From Isoetes taiwanensis (Eukaryota; Streptophyta; Lycopodiopsida; Isoetales; Isoetaceae), in NCBI GenBank assembly GCA_021234155.1, contig JAJEKV010000048.1:2466841-2530840 (forward strand): DNA of 64,000 nt, written 5' to 3'. A model generated the notes under the pieces. The model was not told the DNA's origin. It saw nothing but the letters and a program-made list of their open reading frames with translations, and did no database searches. Each line of letters begins with the position of its first letter. Positions within the stretch are counted from its first letter, which is position 1. Position numbers and translations under genes: made by a program. Positions 1 to 11,053 of this stretch are shown here, one piece after another.

Positions 1-61
1 TGATGTTCGCTAGACCACCACTTGTCCGTGTCTACACCCGATCTTGAAACCAAAACCAAAA

Positions 62-2748
62 CTATATTGGCAAAGTTTGGTGCCTTCGGCAAGCCAAGTC
101 TACACTCATGTTCAAGCTCGTATATGGAGTACAAGATCTTGTTGGTGAAGTTAATATCACCGCCCATTGGGGAGAGAGCGGTTGTCCGATTGCCCTAAGA
201 TGCAAAACACAAGGAAACCGAAAAGTATCCGTGTCGGTCATGTCCGTACACGCCTTGTACCACTGCTCTATGTCAGCTTTTTCATAAAAAAGGGTGGGGT
301 CTTCAATCATATTGATGGCAAATAATGCCACGGCCCAAAAGCCTGCACTATCAAATCCCTTTTGTGTCCCAATGTTACCAGAATGGGGAGCTATCGTCGG
401 CCTTAAATGGGACCACCCCCCTAATCCAAGCTTTCTCTTTAGAATTGCCATAGCACGCTCAGGGAAGGGAAGGGTTTTGACGCTACGCTTTAGCTTTGTG
501 TTGATGTAGGGTTGATAAAGACGGTTCAATTCCTTCATGTCTTCCTCATCAAGGGCAGCCTTTTCCCTTGTAATAATCAAAGTCATGGTATTCATTGGAA
601 GCAACATTGCAGAACTCGCGGATGCCTTCCTCCAACGCACGCCGCCTCTTTAGGACTATGGCATAATCCTTTGCATCCCGCATTTTTGAGCTTCTACTTT
701 TCCTTAGCAGGATTGTTCCATCCGTGATTCTCGCCTCAGATCATCAGCGCTTCCTTGTCGGTCCAGCCATGTATCCTTTTCATAAATTGCCCGTCAACAA
801 CTTTGGGTCCGCCCGACTGGAATTCTCCATTGCTGTCCTTCAGCTTGCCTCTTGTCCATTGAGCCCATATCTCTCACCCATTTCTCCTGCACCGCCAGCT
901 AAGAATGAGGTCATATTGGTCCGAGAGAGACTCCCCGCCTTTCTTGGTGTCCTCTTCATCCTCCCCTCATCATCTTCCCCTCCTCGCCTTCCAGCCAGAA
1001 CATATCCGCAGAGTGACTCAAAGGTCTTCCACTTATCCGAGGGAGCCCTGTTTCCTTTAGGACGGAGGACAACCCAATGCTTTCCACTCGCTGTCGAGCG
1101 CAGATGATCCGGGTCGATATGGGCTGCATTCAAAGAAATGTCCCAATGTTAGAGCATGAAAGTATCTACTAACATCCGAAGTAAACACTAAATAGGAGGA
1201 TGCAGGGGGTTTCTCGACTCGCGAGTCGAGAATGCCCCCAAGGAGAGGAGAAAACATAGGAGAGTCGAGGCCAGAGCGAAAGCATCGCGCATTCCCAAAT
1301 CTTTGCTTTCACGCCTCTTCGAACGATGCAACTTAGGATATAAACTAAGTTTACATTGCCCTCAAGAGGGGGAAAAGAAAGACTGGGAAGGCTCGATGCA
1401 TTTGCTCTTCAGGCATTAATCTCCAATGTTCTCTCTATTACACTGCGAGTCGAGAAAGTGAGAGGAGCACAAGAAGATTCAAGGGACTTTCTCGACTCGC
1501 GAGTCGAGAATACCCTCGGGAGAGGAGAGAACATAGTACGAGAGTGAAGGACAGAGTGAAAGCATCACTCATTCCCAAATCCTTCCTTGCCGTGCCTCTT
1601 CGAACGATGCAACTTAGAATAGAAGCTAAGCGACATTGCCCGAAGAGGCAGGGGAAGAAAGGATGGGAAGGCTCGATGCTTTCAGTCGTCGACCATTAAT
1701 CTCGAATGTTCTTTACCGCCCCGGGGTTTCTCGACTCGCGAGTCGAGAAAGTCCTTTGAATGTTTACTTTTCTTTTACTTCTATGGGTTTTCTCGAAGTC
1801 GAGAAAGTCGAAAAGATCCTTTGACTGACTTCTCAGAAGTTTACGGGCTTTCGACTCGCGAAGTCGAAACCCCAGCTGAAAACGAAATGATAGGATGCTA
1901 GGGCTTTCTCAACTCATGAAGTCGGAAGCCGCCGAATCAGAGAATTCTTTACCTTATGTAGCTGGCACTCGCTGCTATTGTGTTCTGGCAGTGGCTAATG
2001 CTGGCCAGCTCGGTTGCTGGCGTCTCCGCTGCAAGAACTCTGCACTCTCGCTTGGCATATCTATCCTTGATCCTTTGCGGCACCTCCTTCTCCGTCTGCA
2101 ATACTTGCGCTGCCCTCATTGAATGCTGACCGTCTACTACCCAGAACCGGATGTCTTTTCCCTTCAGGTCTTCCTCGGACTTCCAGCTGAACAACTCATC
2201 GGTCGATCTGCTAAAAGGTATGACATCCGCAGTATTGATCTCGCAATGTGATGTCGCACCATCAGTTCGTAATCTCCAAAGATGTGTGCTGGATTAAATT
2301 CCCTGTGGTTGAACAAGACGGCATCTCCCGTGCAGACCTTCAGGCGTCTGATGTCCAAGAGGAGCTTGTGTGCTATTCCCAACGGATAATACTGAGCCAG
2401 CCGCTCCATTTTCTCAGGCCCCTCTCTCGGAAATCCCCGATCGCTCATCCGATCCATTAATTGGGAGTCGACCATATCTTCTTCTGCTTCATCATCTGAT
2501 TCCTCCCGTGTGGTGTCATCTTCTCCAGCTTTGGTCTTGTCCGACTTTTTTTCTATGAACCACAACTTCCCTCCCCACCGCCGAAGTGTTGTAGAGTCTT
2601 CAAAGATGCTGGGAGGTGAAGCTCCCCGTGTTGAACAGCTTTTCCCCTCGACTCGAAATCTCCATTCCAAGCTCCCCGATGTTAGGGTTCCGCCTCCTTC
2701 ATCCCTTCCGCATCCTTCCACCCTAGGTTCTCGACAATTTAAAGGCAC
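62..2748 (-). pseudogene. ParB/sulfiredoxin-like (VDGQHS motif) protein gene, broken
   Basis: Minus-strand coding blocks at 2748-2164, 2194-1949, 1133-840 and 640-62 read as one interrupted protein. The first block has an acidic stretch and then a segment that passes, by frameshifts near 2247 and 2190, into a block containing the motif VVDGQHSMRAA. That motif resembles the V(D/G)G-x-H-R signature of the ParB/Srx fold. Between 840 and 640 the reading continues in other frames with plausible lysine-rich helical sequence, so the gap is a frameshift zone and not an intron. The 1.2-1.9 kb stretch between blocks is the palindromic repeat cluster, so either an intron carries it or it was inserted. 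I recognise no further domain; the last 192 codons (640-62) are unassigned. Several frame breaks lie next to CG-rich strings of the kind that replace CAG/CTG elsewhere here, so some may be consensus errors. Biological role unknown. Confidence 0.5.
1211..1749. repeat. Two tandem units bounded by a tcgactcgcgagtcga palindrome
   Basis: The 18-bp palindrome ctcgactcgcgagtcgag stands at 1213-1230, 1491-1508 and 1730-1747. The DNA between them is repeated (unit lengths 278 and 239 bp): both units share gagaggagaa-aacata, cattcccaaatc, cctcttcgaacgatgcaact and ctcgatgc. Two degenerate palindromes follow at about 1789-1808 and 1850-1870. The cluster interrupts the ParB-like coding remnant. Confidence 0.8.
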
Positions 2749-3429
2749 CGCCTTTTTCGGTGCCCTTCGCCTTGCTCATTGAAGAGTGCTAATAATTTGA
2801 AACTCGATAATTTTTTTCGTGGTGGTAGAACTTACTCTTCCTCGCGCCTTCCACATGAAATGTTAGATGCTTCTCGATCGGCGCTACCGAGATGGAGAGC
2901 ACAACAATCGACCTTCTTGTACTTGTCTCCTGAGCTCTTCTTGTCCCTTTGGTGGAGAAATGCATCTTTCTCCTTCCCACTTGTCGATACCTCGACATAC
3001 CACCAAGAATCACCGGGTGTGTCAAGAAGCTCGCTCCGGGCCCCTCGATGACTTAAGAACCCAGTTCGCCAGTGATCACTAGTGAGTCCGCGGTGAATGC
3101 CGCAAGACCAAAGGATGGATCAAGAAAGGTATTCCCACCAAACCCTCGAGCTCACCGAAGCTTGTGTCTTTTTCTTCTTCTTTGCCGCTAGAACCAAATT
3201 TTTCGCCCCGCTTCTTGGATCTGAGTCGCTATGTCCAGATGCCCCTCGCATCTTCTTCCCCGCCGAACCCTTGTGTAAATTAAGTTTCCTCCGCTGCTGT
3301 AGGTTTTAGGACTGCACGTAAAAAATCTAGGCGGTTCTTTAATTTGAATTTAAGGACATGCAATCATTTAAGAAAAGAAGCGGGCTAAGGGTACAAAGAC
3401 GGCCGCTTTAGCCCGCCCAAACACCATTT
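2749..3429. other. Non-coding or unresolved stretch
   Basis: Short open frames occur on both strands but none has recognisable protein features. It contains CT-rich runs and may be 5' or intronic sequence of the minus-strand remnants on either side. Confidence 0.4.
3381..3417. other. Perfect 9-bp stem hairpin
   Basis: gcgggctaa at 3381 is matched by ttagcccgc ending at 3417, with about 19 bases between. No terminator role is implied in a plant; it may be a fragment of an inverted-repeat element. Confidence 0.5.
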
Positions 3430-4233
3430 CAAATTGAATCACATCCGTGGACTTAGTGAGCGAGTGTAGATTATCTTCAAAGCCGCATTGGCGACTTTGA
3501 GTTGGGAGGCGAAAGCATCGACCGTAGTTTACTTCCGGAATGGCGCCGCTGACGCGGTAAGCTCCTCACGCGCTTTGCTCGGTATTTTTCTCGACCGCTG
3601 CCTTATTGCAAGCGCTTGATTTGATCGATGAGCACCTGAGCTAAGGTAGGAAGCGGAGAGGAGCCGCCATTACCGGAACTCTACACACCGCGCCATGGAA
3701 CGGGATACACGGTGAATCGCATTGATACAAGTATTCGATGCTAATGCACTCTTGATGAGACCGACGTAAGAAGCAAAGACTCTCTGAGTGAGGTCATGGA
3801 TCCGTGGATACAAAGGCCCAAGGAATTACCGCGTGAAGAGGTGAGTTTCGTAGATGCCCGTGTTATTTTGGCGGTAGAACATGCCGCCCGTGTTTAAATC
3901 ATAGAACCGCCATAAGCTCGACGGGTTTATTGTTTCCTTGTCCAAAGATTTTTCAGCTTCGAGAGATGATTTACTCTCCGGGTTGAGAGATGCCCTCGGC
4001 AAAGGAAACAATGGATCGGGGTAAACTTGAACATTCCGCTTTAGGTGTATTTTTTCTTGGAATGTTTTCTTGAATGTTGTATATAGATCGCCTAGGTCTA
4101 AGGCCCGTGAGATGCGGTTCAAATGCATCCTCCCGTGGTTAGCCTGAGAGGGCTCTACCCGGTCGAGAACCACTCCTCTTCGCAATATTCGAGGAAGATG
4201 GTTCAAGGAGAGTGGCTCGCAGGCTAGAGGCAC
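3430..4233 (-). pseudogene. Unidentified minus-strand coding remnant
   Basis: An open frame of 135 codons runs from 4233 to 3826 and ends in a segment rich in aromatic and polar residues (LWRFYDLNTGGMFYRQ). Below it, between about 3660 and 3430, minus-strand frames continue as helical sequence such as LAQVLIDQIKRLQ and VDAFASQLKVANAALKI, each cut by a stop or frame change. This looks like one degraded protein and could be the 5' part of the ParB-like remnant downstream on the same strand. I recognise no domain. The first 25 or so codons overlap the hairpin repeat at 4181 and are probably not original coding sequence. Confidence 0.35.
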
Positions 4234-5260
4234 TTGGGACTAAAAACGAGAGAATACAAAGTGCTTAGTTGTAGAGACCCCGCTAAGACCCAGTAGGCTA
4301 GAGATAGCCGTGGGCCACTTCCCTTCGCAATATTCGAGCAATATAGTTTGAAGGAGAGTGGCTCAGACAGTCAGGCACCGAGAATGCACTGGATCGGGTT
4401 AAGGGATTCTCGACTTGGAAAGTCGAGAATGCAAGCCTTTGCTTCTCTGATTCTCGACCGCGAAGTCGAGAATGCTAGCCATCGAGAACTCCGTGATGGT
4501 ACACATGTGGTGCCGGTTTGTTAAGGCATTCCCGACTCGCGAAGTCGAAATGCATGCAAAGAAGCTCGGTTTTTCCCCGTGGTTAGTTGTAGAGGCCTCC
4601 ACCCAACCGGAGCCCCTCCCCTTCGCAATATTCTCATTTAAGATGGTTCAAGGAGAGTGGCTCGACCGGTCGAGGCCACCGCGACTATACAATGTGAGAA
4701 TTGGTCGGCTTAAAGGGATTCTCGACTTGGCGAAGTCGAGAATGTTAGTTTCGTTTACATTCTCGACTTCAAGTCGAGAATGCCTTAGCCATCGAAACCC
4801 ACATAGTACACATGGAGTGCCGGGTGATAAGGCATTCTCACTCGCGAGCCGAGAATGCGCATGCCAGCTCGCGGGTTTCGGTTAGTAGTAGAGGCCTCCA
4901 CCCAACCCGAGCCCATCCCCTTCGCAATATTCAATTTAAGATGGTTCAAGGAGACTGCCTCGACCGGGTAGAGGCCACTCACCACCATACCGCACGAGAA
5001 TTGGCTTTGTTAGAGTTGGCCCAGACAAATAAACCACTTCCCTTCGCAATATCCGGCAAGATAGTTTGAAGGAGAGTGGTTAAGACCGCCTGCAGCACCT
5101 GAATGCACTAGAGCTCGCGTTTTTCGACTCACGAAGTCGAGAAAGCAGCCAGCACCTTCGTGGTAAAGTGCTGAAGCCTTCCACCCACCGGCCCCTCCCT
5201 TCGCAATATTCGGCGATGGTTCAAAGGAGAGTGGCTCGGACTGGGTGGAGGCACCGCGAA
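4135..5260. repeat. Six copies of an approximately 100-bp imperfect hairpin unit
   Basis: The core cttcgcaatatt(c) occurs with its C at 4181, 4326, 4624, 4923, 5045 and 5202. On its left is a ccacccaaccggagcccctc-like arm. On its right is ggttcaaggagagtggctcg followed by a ggtcgaggcc-like arm. The left and right arms are roughly complementary, so each unit can fold. Two subtypes are visible: A (agatggttcaaggagagtgg; 4181, 4624, 4923, 5202) and B (atagtttgaaggagagtgg; 4326, 5045). Spacings are 145, 298, 299, 122 and 157 bp. Confidence 0.75.
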
Positions 5261-5500
5261 CGCACAAAGGGCCATTGACAGAGTATCACATTCTCGACTC
5301 ACGAGTCGAGAGAAGGCCGCAACAGCCGGAAAAGAATGTGAAGGCCGCAGCAGGCTGGAAAAGAATGTGAAGACGTTGGTAGTTGTATGCAATCTCGACT
5401 GCTGAAGTCGAGAATTCCTCAACCAGCCAAAGATCAGTAGTGTACATTCCCTCTTCTCATCGTCGAGTCGAAATTCTCGACTCAGCGAGTCGAGAAGAAG
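4405..5500. repeat. Cluster of about ten attctcgact / agtcgagaat palindromes
   Basis: Palindromes of 22-27 bp with arms attctcgact and agtcgagaat and a variable centre lie near 4409, 4450, 4526 (diverged), 4720, 4757, 4831 (diverged), 5120, 5289, 5391 and 5473. They are interleaved with the hairpin units, giving a compound satellite-like array. The same palindrome family occurs at 1.2-1.9 kb. Confidence 0.75.
5313..5369. repeat. 28/29-bp tandem duplication
   Basis: Units at 5313-5340 and 5341-5369 both run from aaggccgc to ggaaaagaatgtg. They differ at gcaacagccgg versus gcagcaggctgg, that is, at CAG and CTG positions. Confidence 0.8.
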
Positions 5501-5924
5501 GCCTCAGACTTCCCGGATTGTTGGCAAGCCGAGGTATTCTCAACTCGCCACCGAAAAGCCGGATCCCTTCGCATCTCCTCGCAGTGGAGGATATGCTTGT
5601 TAGAATTGCGGTGATTCCGAAGCAATTCCTATTCTTAGTTGATAGTTAGGAAAAAAGATTCCTAGTTATGTTCTGTTATGAAACATTCATAGACAGTTTA
5701 GCAATTTCTTTTATGAATCATTCCTAGTAATGTTCTGTTAATGCTCTGCAATATCTTACTTCCTAACACCTGTCTCCGATGATTTCTATCTCGGTTGCTT
5801 GCTACTACTCTTACCACTATTCTCACTTGTGCCTGTACAATGTATTCAATTCAACAACAACTAAGAAAAAGATAACAAAAACAGAAAACAATACAAAAGG
5901 AAAACAGATAACAGAGAGATTAAT

Positions 5925-5998
5925 GAGATTAATGAGAAAACAGAGAACAGTGGAGACAAATGAGATTAATGAGAAAACAGAGAACAGTAGAGACAAAT
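5925..5998. repeat. 37-bp tandem repeat, two copies
   Basis: gagattaatgagaaaacag-agaacagtggagacaaat occurs at 5925-5961 and again at 5962-5998 with one mismatch. Confidence 0.9.
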
Positions 5999-6629
5999 GA
6001 GATAAAAAAGGGTATGATATTACAAAAACATACCTGGAAGATTTGCTGGATGAGGAGGAAGCTCCCGTGTTCGATTCCATGTGGCTACAGGCGTTCGCAA
6101 AGCATGAATAAGGATTTGTCGGGCTGGAAATTGTATCGTGCAATAATAAGAGCCTCTAACAAATGTAATATAAGTAAAAATGCAAAGAAAGGACTTACGT
6201 AAAACTAAAAAGAAGCAAAGAAAAAGCCTAAAACTTACAGAGAAGAACCTCACTTTCTTCTCGTGCAAGAACGCCTCGCCGAACACTCAATCCGCTGGGC
6301 GAGAACTTCTGGCTGGATGCGCCCCCCATCCGGCCGACCAAGCCGCCTATCATAAGATGGCCTTGAATGGCTCGGTTCGCCGATCGCCTGATGGGAAAAC
6401 CGGGCTTTAAGGAAAACAGAGAGCTAAGAGTGATCGAGAAAAACAGGGAGGAAGAATGGTCTGGGGAGAGGAAGAGGGTGCGCTTACTTACGCCGCACCC
6501 TCAACCCCGTAAAAGTGCAATAATAAGGATCCACACGCAGGGCCATGCCCTCCATGACGGGGCGGTGCGGAAAGTTGCTCGACATGGCCATCCCATCAGC
6601 CTCGAGGAGGCCACGTAATATGATAAGAT

Positions 6630-6857
6630 ATTAAAGGTTATGTTGTATGTTTATATATGTTAGGTTATGTTGTATGGTTATATATGGTTTTAATGTTTAC
6701 ATATGGTTTACATTGAATATGGTTGTATGGTTTAATATGGTTATATGATTTTGGTGGTTATATACGGTTGTATGGTTTATATTTAATATGTTTGTATGGT
6801 TTTATATGGTTTATATGGTCATATTTGTGGTGTTTGGGGCTATATGGTTTTAATGTG
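6630..6857. repeat. T/G-rich low-complexity tract (tatggtt repeats)
   Basis: Degenerate repeats of tggttatatatgg, ttgtatggtt and tatatggttt fill this stretch. The open frame across it encodes only Tyr/Leu/Gly/Trp-rich sequence and is not a gene. Confidence 0.85.
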
Positions 6858-7260
6858 TGCTTTTTCATTCAGGGAGCATGTGAGATGAGGCAAAATGGAG
6901 CCAAGGAAGTCCAAAGACTGCCATTGCCCTAGGCTCCAATGGAGGAAGATGGGTTGCTTGTTGTTGCACCCTTGCAACGAGATGGTATTTGGCAGAGGGC
7001 ATAATAACCGCAGCTTGATCATTTTGATAGTGTGAATGATGAAAGGCTGGAGATGATCATCTTGGAGTTGGCATTGTGAAGCTTCTTATCGGTTGATACA
7101 ATCATGTCCCGTGGAAGCTCTAGTGATTGCATTGTGTGCTCTCGGGTTGCCGGAGTCCCAAAGTCAGCTTGAGATGGCCAATTAGATATATTACACACAA
7201 GAATGGTGATAGTCCGAATCCCCTACTCAACTACATACCCCAAGACCCACTCAAGGCCAT

Positions 7261-9797
7261 GTGGAAGATTTGGTGGTCGATGAGCATCCTTTGATCACTA
7301 GGAAGAGACGCTATGTTTTTCATAAAAGGCAGCCAAGGGTACCCAAGAGGCCTAGAAGTGACAAATATTTAGAAAGGATGGAAAGTATGGCCCCAACCAG
7401 AGAAAACCTAGAGGGAATTAGGGGACAAGAGTGTTGCAACCTAGATTGCACAAAGGCAAAGATGCAGTGGGATGACCTCGCGCGTGATAAGGTCCCAATA
7501 CATTGGACAACTTCAAAAAGATAGGATTAATTTCATCTACTCCTTGTGTAAGAATTCCAGCTATGATGAAAACACAGGAAGGCTACTATATCAATTGAGG
7601 GGCATGAGGGTATGTATGAGAGCATTGAGATGGATTCTTGGGGTAAGCAAGTCTTCATTCTACGTGATATCGAGCAGGTTAGAAAAGGCACGCTTGTTCC
7701 AACATGGTAATGCACTCACTTTGAAACCTAGAGCAAATACCTCAAGGCCATTGCAGTCTTCGAGCTTTGTGAGATACATGTCTCAATCTATGCCCCACAA
7801 GTCGGAGGTGAACGAAAGCACCTGCAGCGAAGTGGTGCAAAGGGTGTTGCCACAACACTATATCCAAAAGGAGTGCCTTAAAGAGGTCAACTCCATCCTA
7901 GAAACTACCGGAGGTAGGCCTCTTTCTCAATCACATTTCAAAGAAGTTATGGAGCACTCACTTCTCGTGACGGAGTGTCCCGCAACATATGCCATTCTCA
8001 AAGTGCAACACTTGCATTCAACTCAAGGATACACTTGCATCAACCGCAATAGAGAAAGAAAGAATGGCAAGTAGGGAGCAATTTTGCGATCACCAAAGGG
8101 ACCAAATATCATGTAGACAGTTGTATTGGCAAAGGAGAACATTTTCTCGAGATGCAAATTTTTAAATTTTTGTGTATAATTCATGATAAGATGGACCAAC
8201 ACAAGACTTTCTTGCCAAAGCTAGATCCTTTACCCAAGCTTGTCAAAACGCTTTTCGATGAAAGTAAGTCCGGGGGTGTCTTAACACATGGTCATGGAAC
8301 TGAACATATGGTCATTTTGTGCTTGATCTATGGAGGGATGATCCAAACTTCCATGTGAGCTCTATTTTCAAGTGCTTGAGAACACTAGAGAAAGGATCGA
8401 TAGAAGGGAGGAGGTATTCCCTTCAAGACCCCATTTTGAGGCTTTGATGGATGATCAACCGCTTTGTTACCAAAGGCGATAAAAAGCTCACATCCAAGGT
8501 GTCTAGTGAATCAAGGAGGACTTGGGATGATTTCCCCTTACTTGAGAAACCACCACCGAGGAGCTATGTGTTCAATTGGACAACCGTTGGAAAGAAAACA
8601 AGAATAGATGGATGTTTGGGGCAATGTCATACTTGACAGCAGGGGGGAGTATTCAAAGTTGTGAAAGTGGGATTCATAATGGTTGGGCATATGCATGATG
8701 ATATAGATGGATTCTTTGGAACTTTCTCCACCAAGCTCAAGAGAGAAAAACGGACTAGTCTCCCCGAACTAATGGATGTCTTTGAGAGCCGCATTGACCC
8801 CAACCCAATGGCTTTCTTGATGGATGAGGTTGCGATTGGAAATCATTTGTAGAGGGATACTTGCTAGATGGTAAGGACCAGCTTGACAGACACACAAAAG
8901 CCACTTCCGCCAAGTTTTGGGTTAGGGATGGAATACCAATCATGCAATATAAGTGGAGACCAGGTGATAAGTTGTGGATGCCCTGGACAAGGAATCGAAG
9001 TTGTGGCAAAGGGTGTCTTTCTTTGGTGAAGTTCTCATTCCTAAAGGGCAGCCAAAACCACTACCTCCCTTCAAGACTGCCAAAGACTCTAGCCAACTAG
9101 TGAAGGGCATCAAGGATTACATAACGACCGGATGATGTTCAAATGGAAAGCACACCTCCACTCTTAAGAAAAAAAAAATCAAATGGACTCCCCTAATCAA
9201 GCAATGAGAGAAAGTTGTGACATGCTTAGAAACCTAACAACCATGTGGGAGGAAGCTAAGAGACGGGTTCTTGCCGTGAGTCAAGATGGGAGGGTTCTCA
9301 AGGAGCAAGCACGCCTAAGAATGTTCACTTGGGTCCTAACAAGGGTTCCAAGTGGTTTGTGGGAAGTAAGGCCTCAAAGCTGAAGTGGTTTGATCTTCCC
9401 CGAGTGGGATCCCTTTGAGGACATCAAGGAAGGATACTTTGTGCTAGTAAGGCCTCGATGATGAGGACTATCCAATATGGTTAGGGGTGGCACTCTCTCG
9501 ATGTAACCACCACTATGCCCGATGGAGAGGAGTTGCGTCCTGATTCCAAATTCAATATTGGGAGCCCATTGGGAGACACAAGAAGGGCAACTTGAAGGAG
9601 CAATACAATCGATCATTGGGGAGAAGAAGTGGAGGGCAAATTATGCTGATCCTCAAAGGAGGGAATTGGTGGAGTGTGTGGTATGGTCATATCCAGGTTC
9701 TCACACTTCAAAGGACAACACACACAAGATCCCAAAAAGGGAGATGGACAAAGCCATGAGCAACCTCCATGCTATATCATTGTATGAGGGTAGATAA
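7261..9797 (+). pseudogene. DUF7869-type transposase-like protein, frameshifted
   Basis: A single protein can be followed through frames at 7261-7524, 7472-8074, 8152-8358, 8451-8636, 8661-8852, 8861-9100, 9183-9383 and 9522-9797. The N-terminal part has a Cys-containing segment (GQECCNLDC), then an arginine-rich helical segment ending in ALRWILGVSKSSFY, like the DNA-binding or assembly region of transposases. Around 8185 the motif IIHDKMDQ is followed by KTFLPKL, and at 8682-8705 stands VGHMHDDID, the VGHTHEDID-type signature I associate with the DUF7869 family, whose core I take to be an RNase-H-like fold. The C-terminal 91 codons end in a stop at 9795-9797. There are at least six frame changes and a few stops, so as written it cannot be translated; no introns are needed. 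A run of A at 9909-9917 follows. No TIRs were found around it. Family call moderate, mechanism inferred. Confidence 0.6.
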
Positions 9798-11053
9798 TAT
9801 TGAGAAGCTTGAAAACTTTCTCAACTAGTGGTTTGTAAAATTTATGAGGAAAACAAGTAACCCAATTCTTTGTGTGTGATCTGTAATTCTATTCAAGCAA
9901 TCAATTCAAAAAAAAATTTTATGGGGTGTGAGTCCCATTTTCAGTCCGAGTCCCAAAATTCAAGATTTGTCCCACTTTAATTAAATACGACTTTAGGATG
10001 GTGTTGATTTGCAGGCGAAATTTATTTGAGCTTGGTTATATGATAATCAGAAAGGAATTTTTAGAGTTGCCAGGTTTCAATCCTTCAATTTAAGGATAAA
10101 TTGAGTGTTAAGCCATTAAAACTTACAGCGCAGCAAAAGCACTGATATCAAAATTGAAGAGGATTGGAATGCAAATTAAAACCCCAAATCAATGTTGGCT
10201 ACCCTCTAGTTGTCTAGATGGCCTCTCAACCGAAACCAAGCATGGGCCTTGGAACAATTCATTTCTACTTCTGATGGGAAACCAAAGATCTAATAAGGTG
10301 TTTATTTACTAAATAACCAAGTTCAATGGCGTGTGGACTCATAGTTTTCTGCTTTGTCCTGTTTTGAGCTTGAGAATATTTCCTTTGCATGTTTTTCTTG
10401 CCTACCTTTCCCTCTCGGCCCCCCCCCCACTTGCATTACGGTGGAAATATATCTTTGAAGTTATTTTGAAACAAGCTACAGTCATGAAGTTACATCTTTG
10501 AGCTTGCAAATATTGTTCTTCCTTTGCATGTTCTTTCTTCTTTATTTTTGTGTTCGATAGTGACATTCTGGTATATCATGTCACCATACATATATATTCA
10601 TTTTAATGGCCAAAACCCATTTTAATGCAAATAAAAAATCGTCTGAGAGTTGAGCCCAGGATTATACATAGTGTTTTTTCCAACCCTAATGTAAATATTT
10701 GACAAGAGAATAGAATAGAATGCCAATACGAGACTACATTTCGGATTACGAGATGGTCAGAGACATTCTGTGCCTCTGTAACTGAATGAGACTTCGCATA
10801 CATGCTGATCAAAATGTTACAACTCTAGAGAACCAATACAATCACATGAACTCAGTCAATTTGTGTTAATAAAACCTACATAACAATCACTACATGATAG
10901 AACAACACACACAACCATCTCAATGAATAGCAACTTTACTAATAAAAAACACTATTGTTCTTGCGTTCATTCGAGCACAAAAGAACGAAACAGAACCCAT
11001 GAAACCACAACCTCGAGCCATCAGAAGGCAACCCCTCGTGCGCAGCACCTTGT
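9798..11053. other. No gene seen
   Basis: AT-rich DNA with short open frames on both strands. It contains a C-run (10420-10429) and several T-rich tracts. Nothing recognisable. Confidence 0.6.

Larger units (their letters stand above)
5500..7260. other. Intergenic, no confident gene
   Basis: The 5640-5780 part holds short direct repeats of ttcctagt-tatgttctgtta. On the plus strand at about 6004-6110 a short frame reads as an acidic peptide (YDITKTYLEDLLDEEEAP) and then stops, possibly the end of a lost exon. Between 6240 and 6620 GC content rises without an identifiable product. 6870-7260 may be the degraded 5' part of the transposase-like gene that follows. Confidence 0.4.

Noticed and set aside
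724-1107. 127-codon plus-strand frame
   Set aside because: Antisense of the minus-strand ParB-like remnant, whose protein-like sequence is more coherent.
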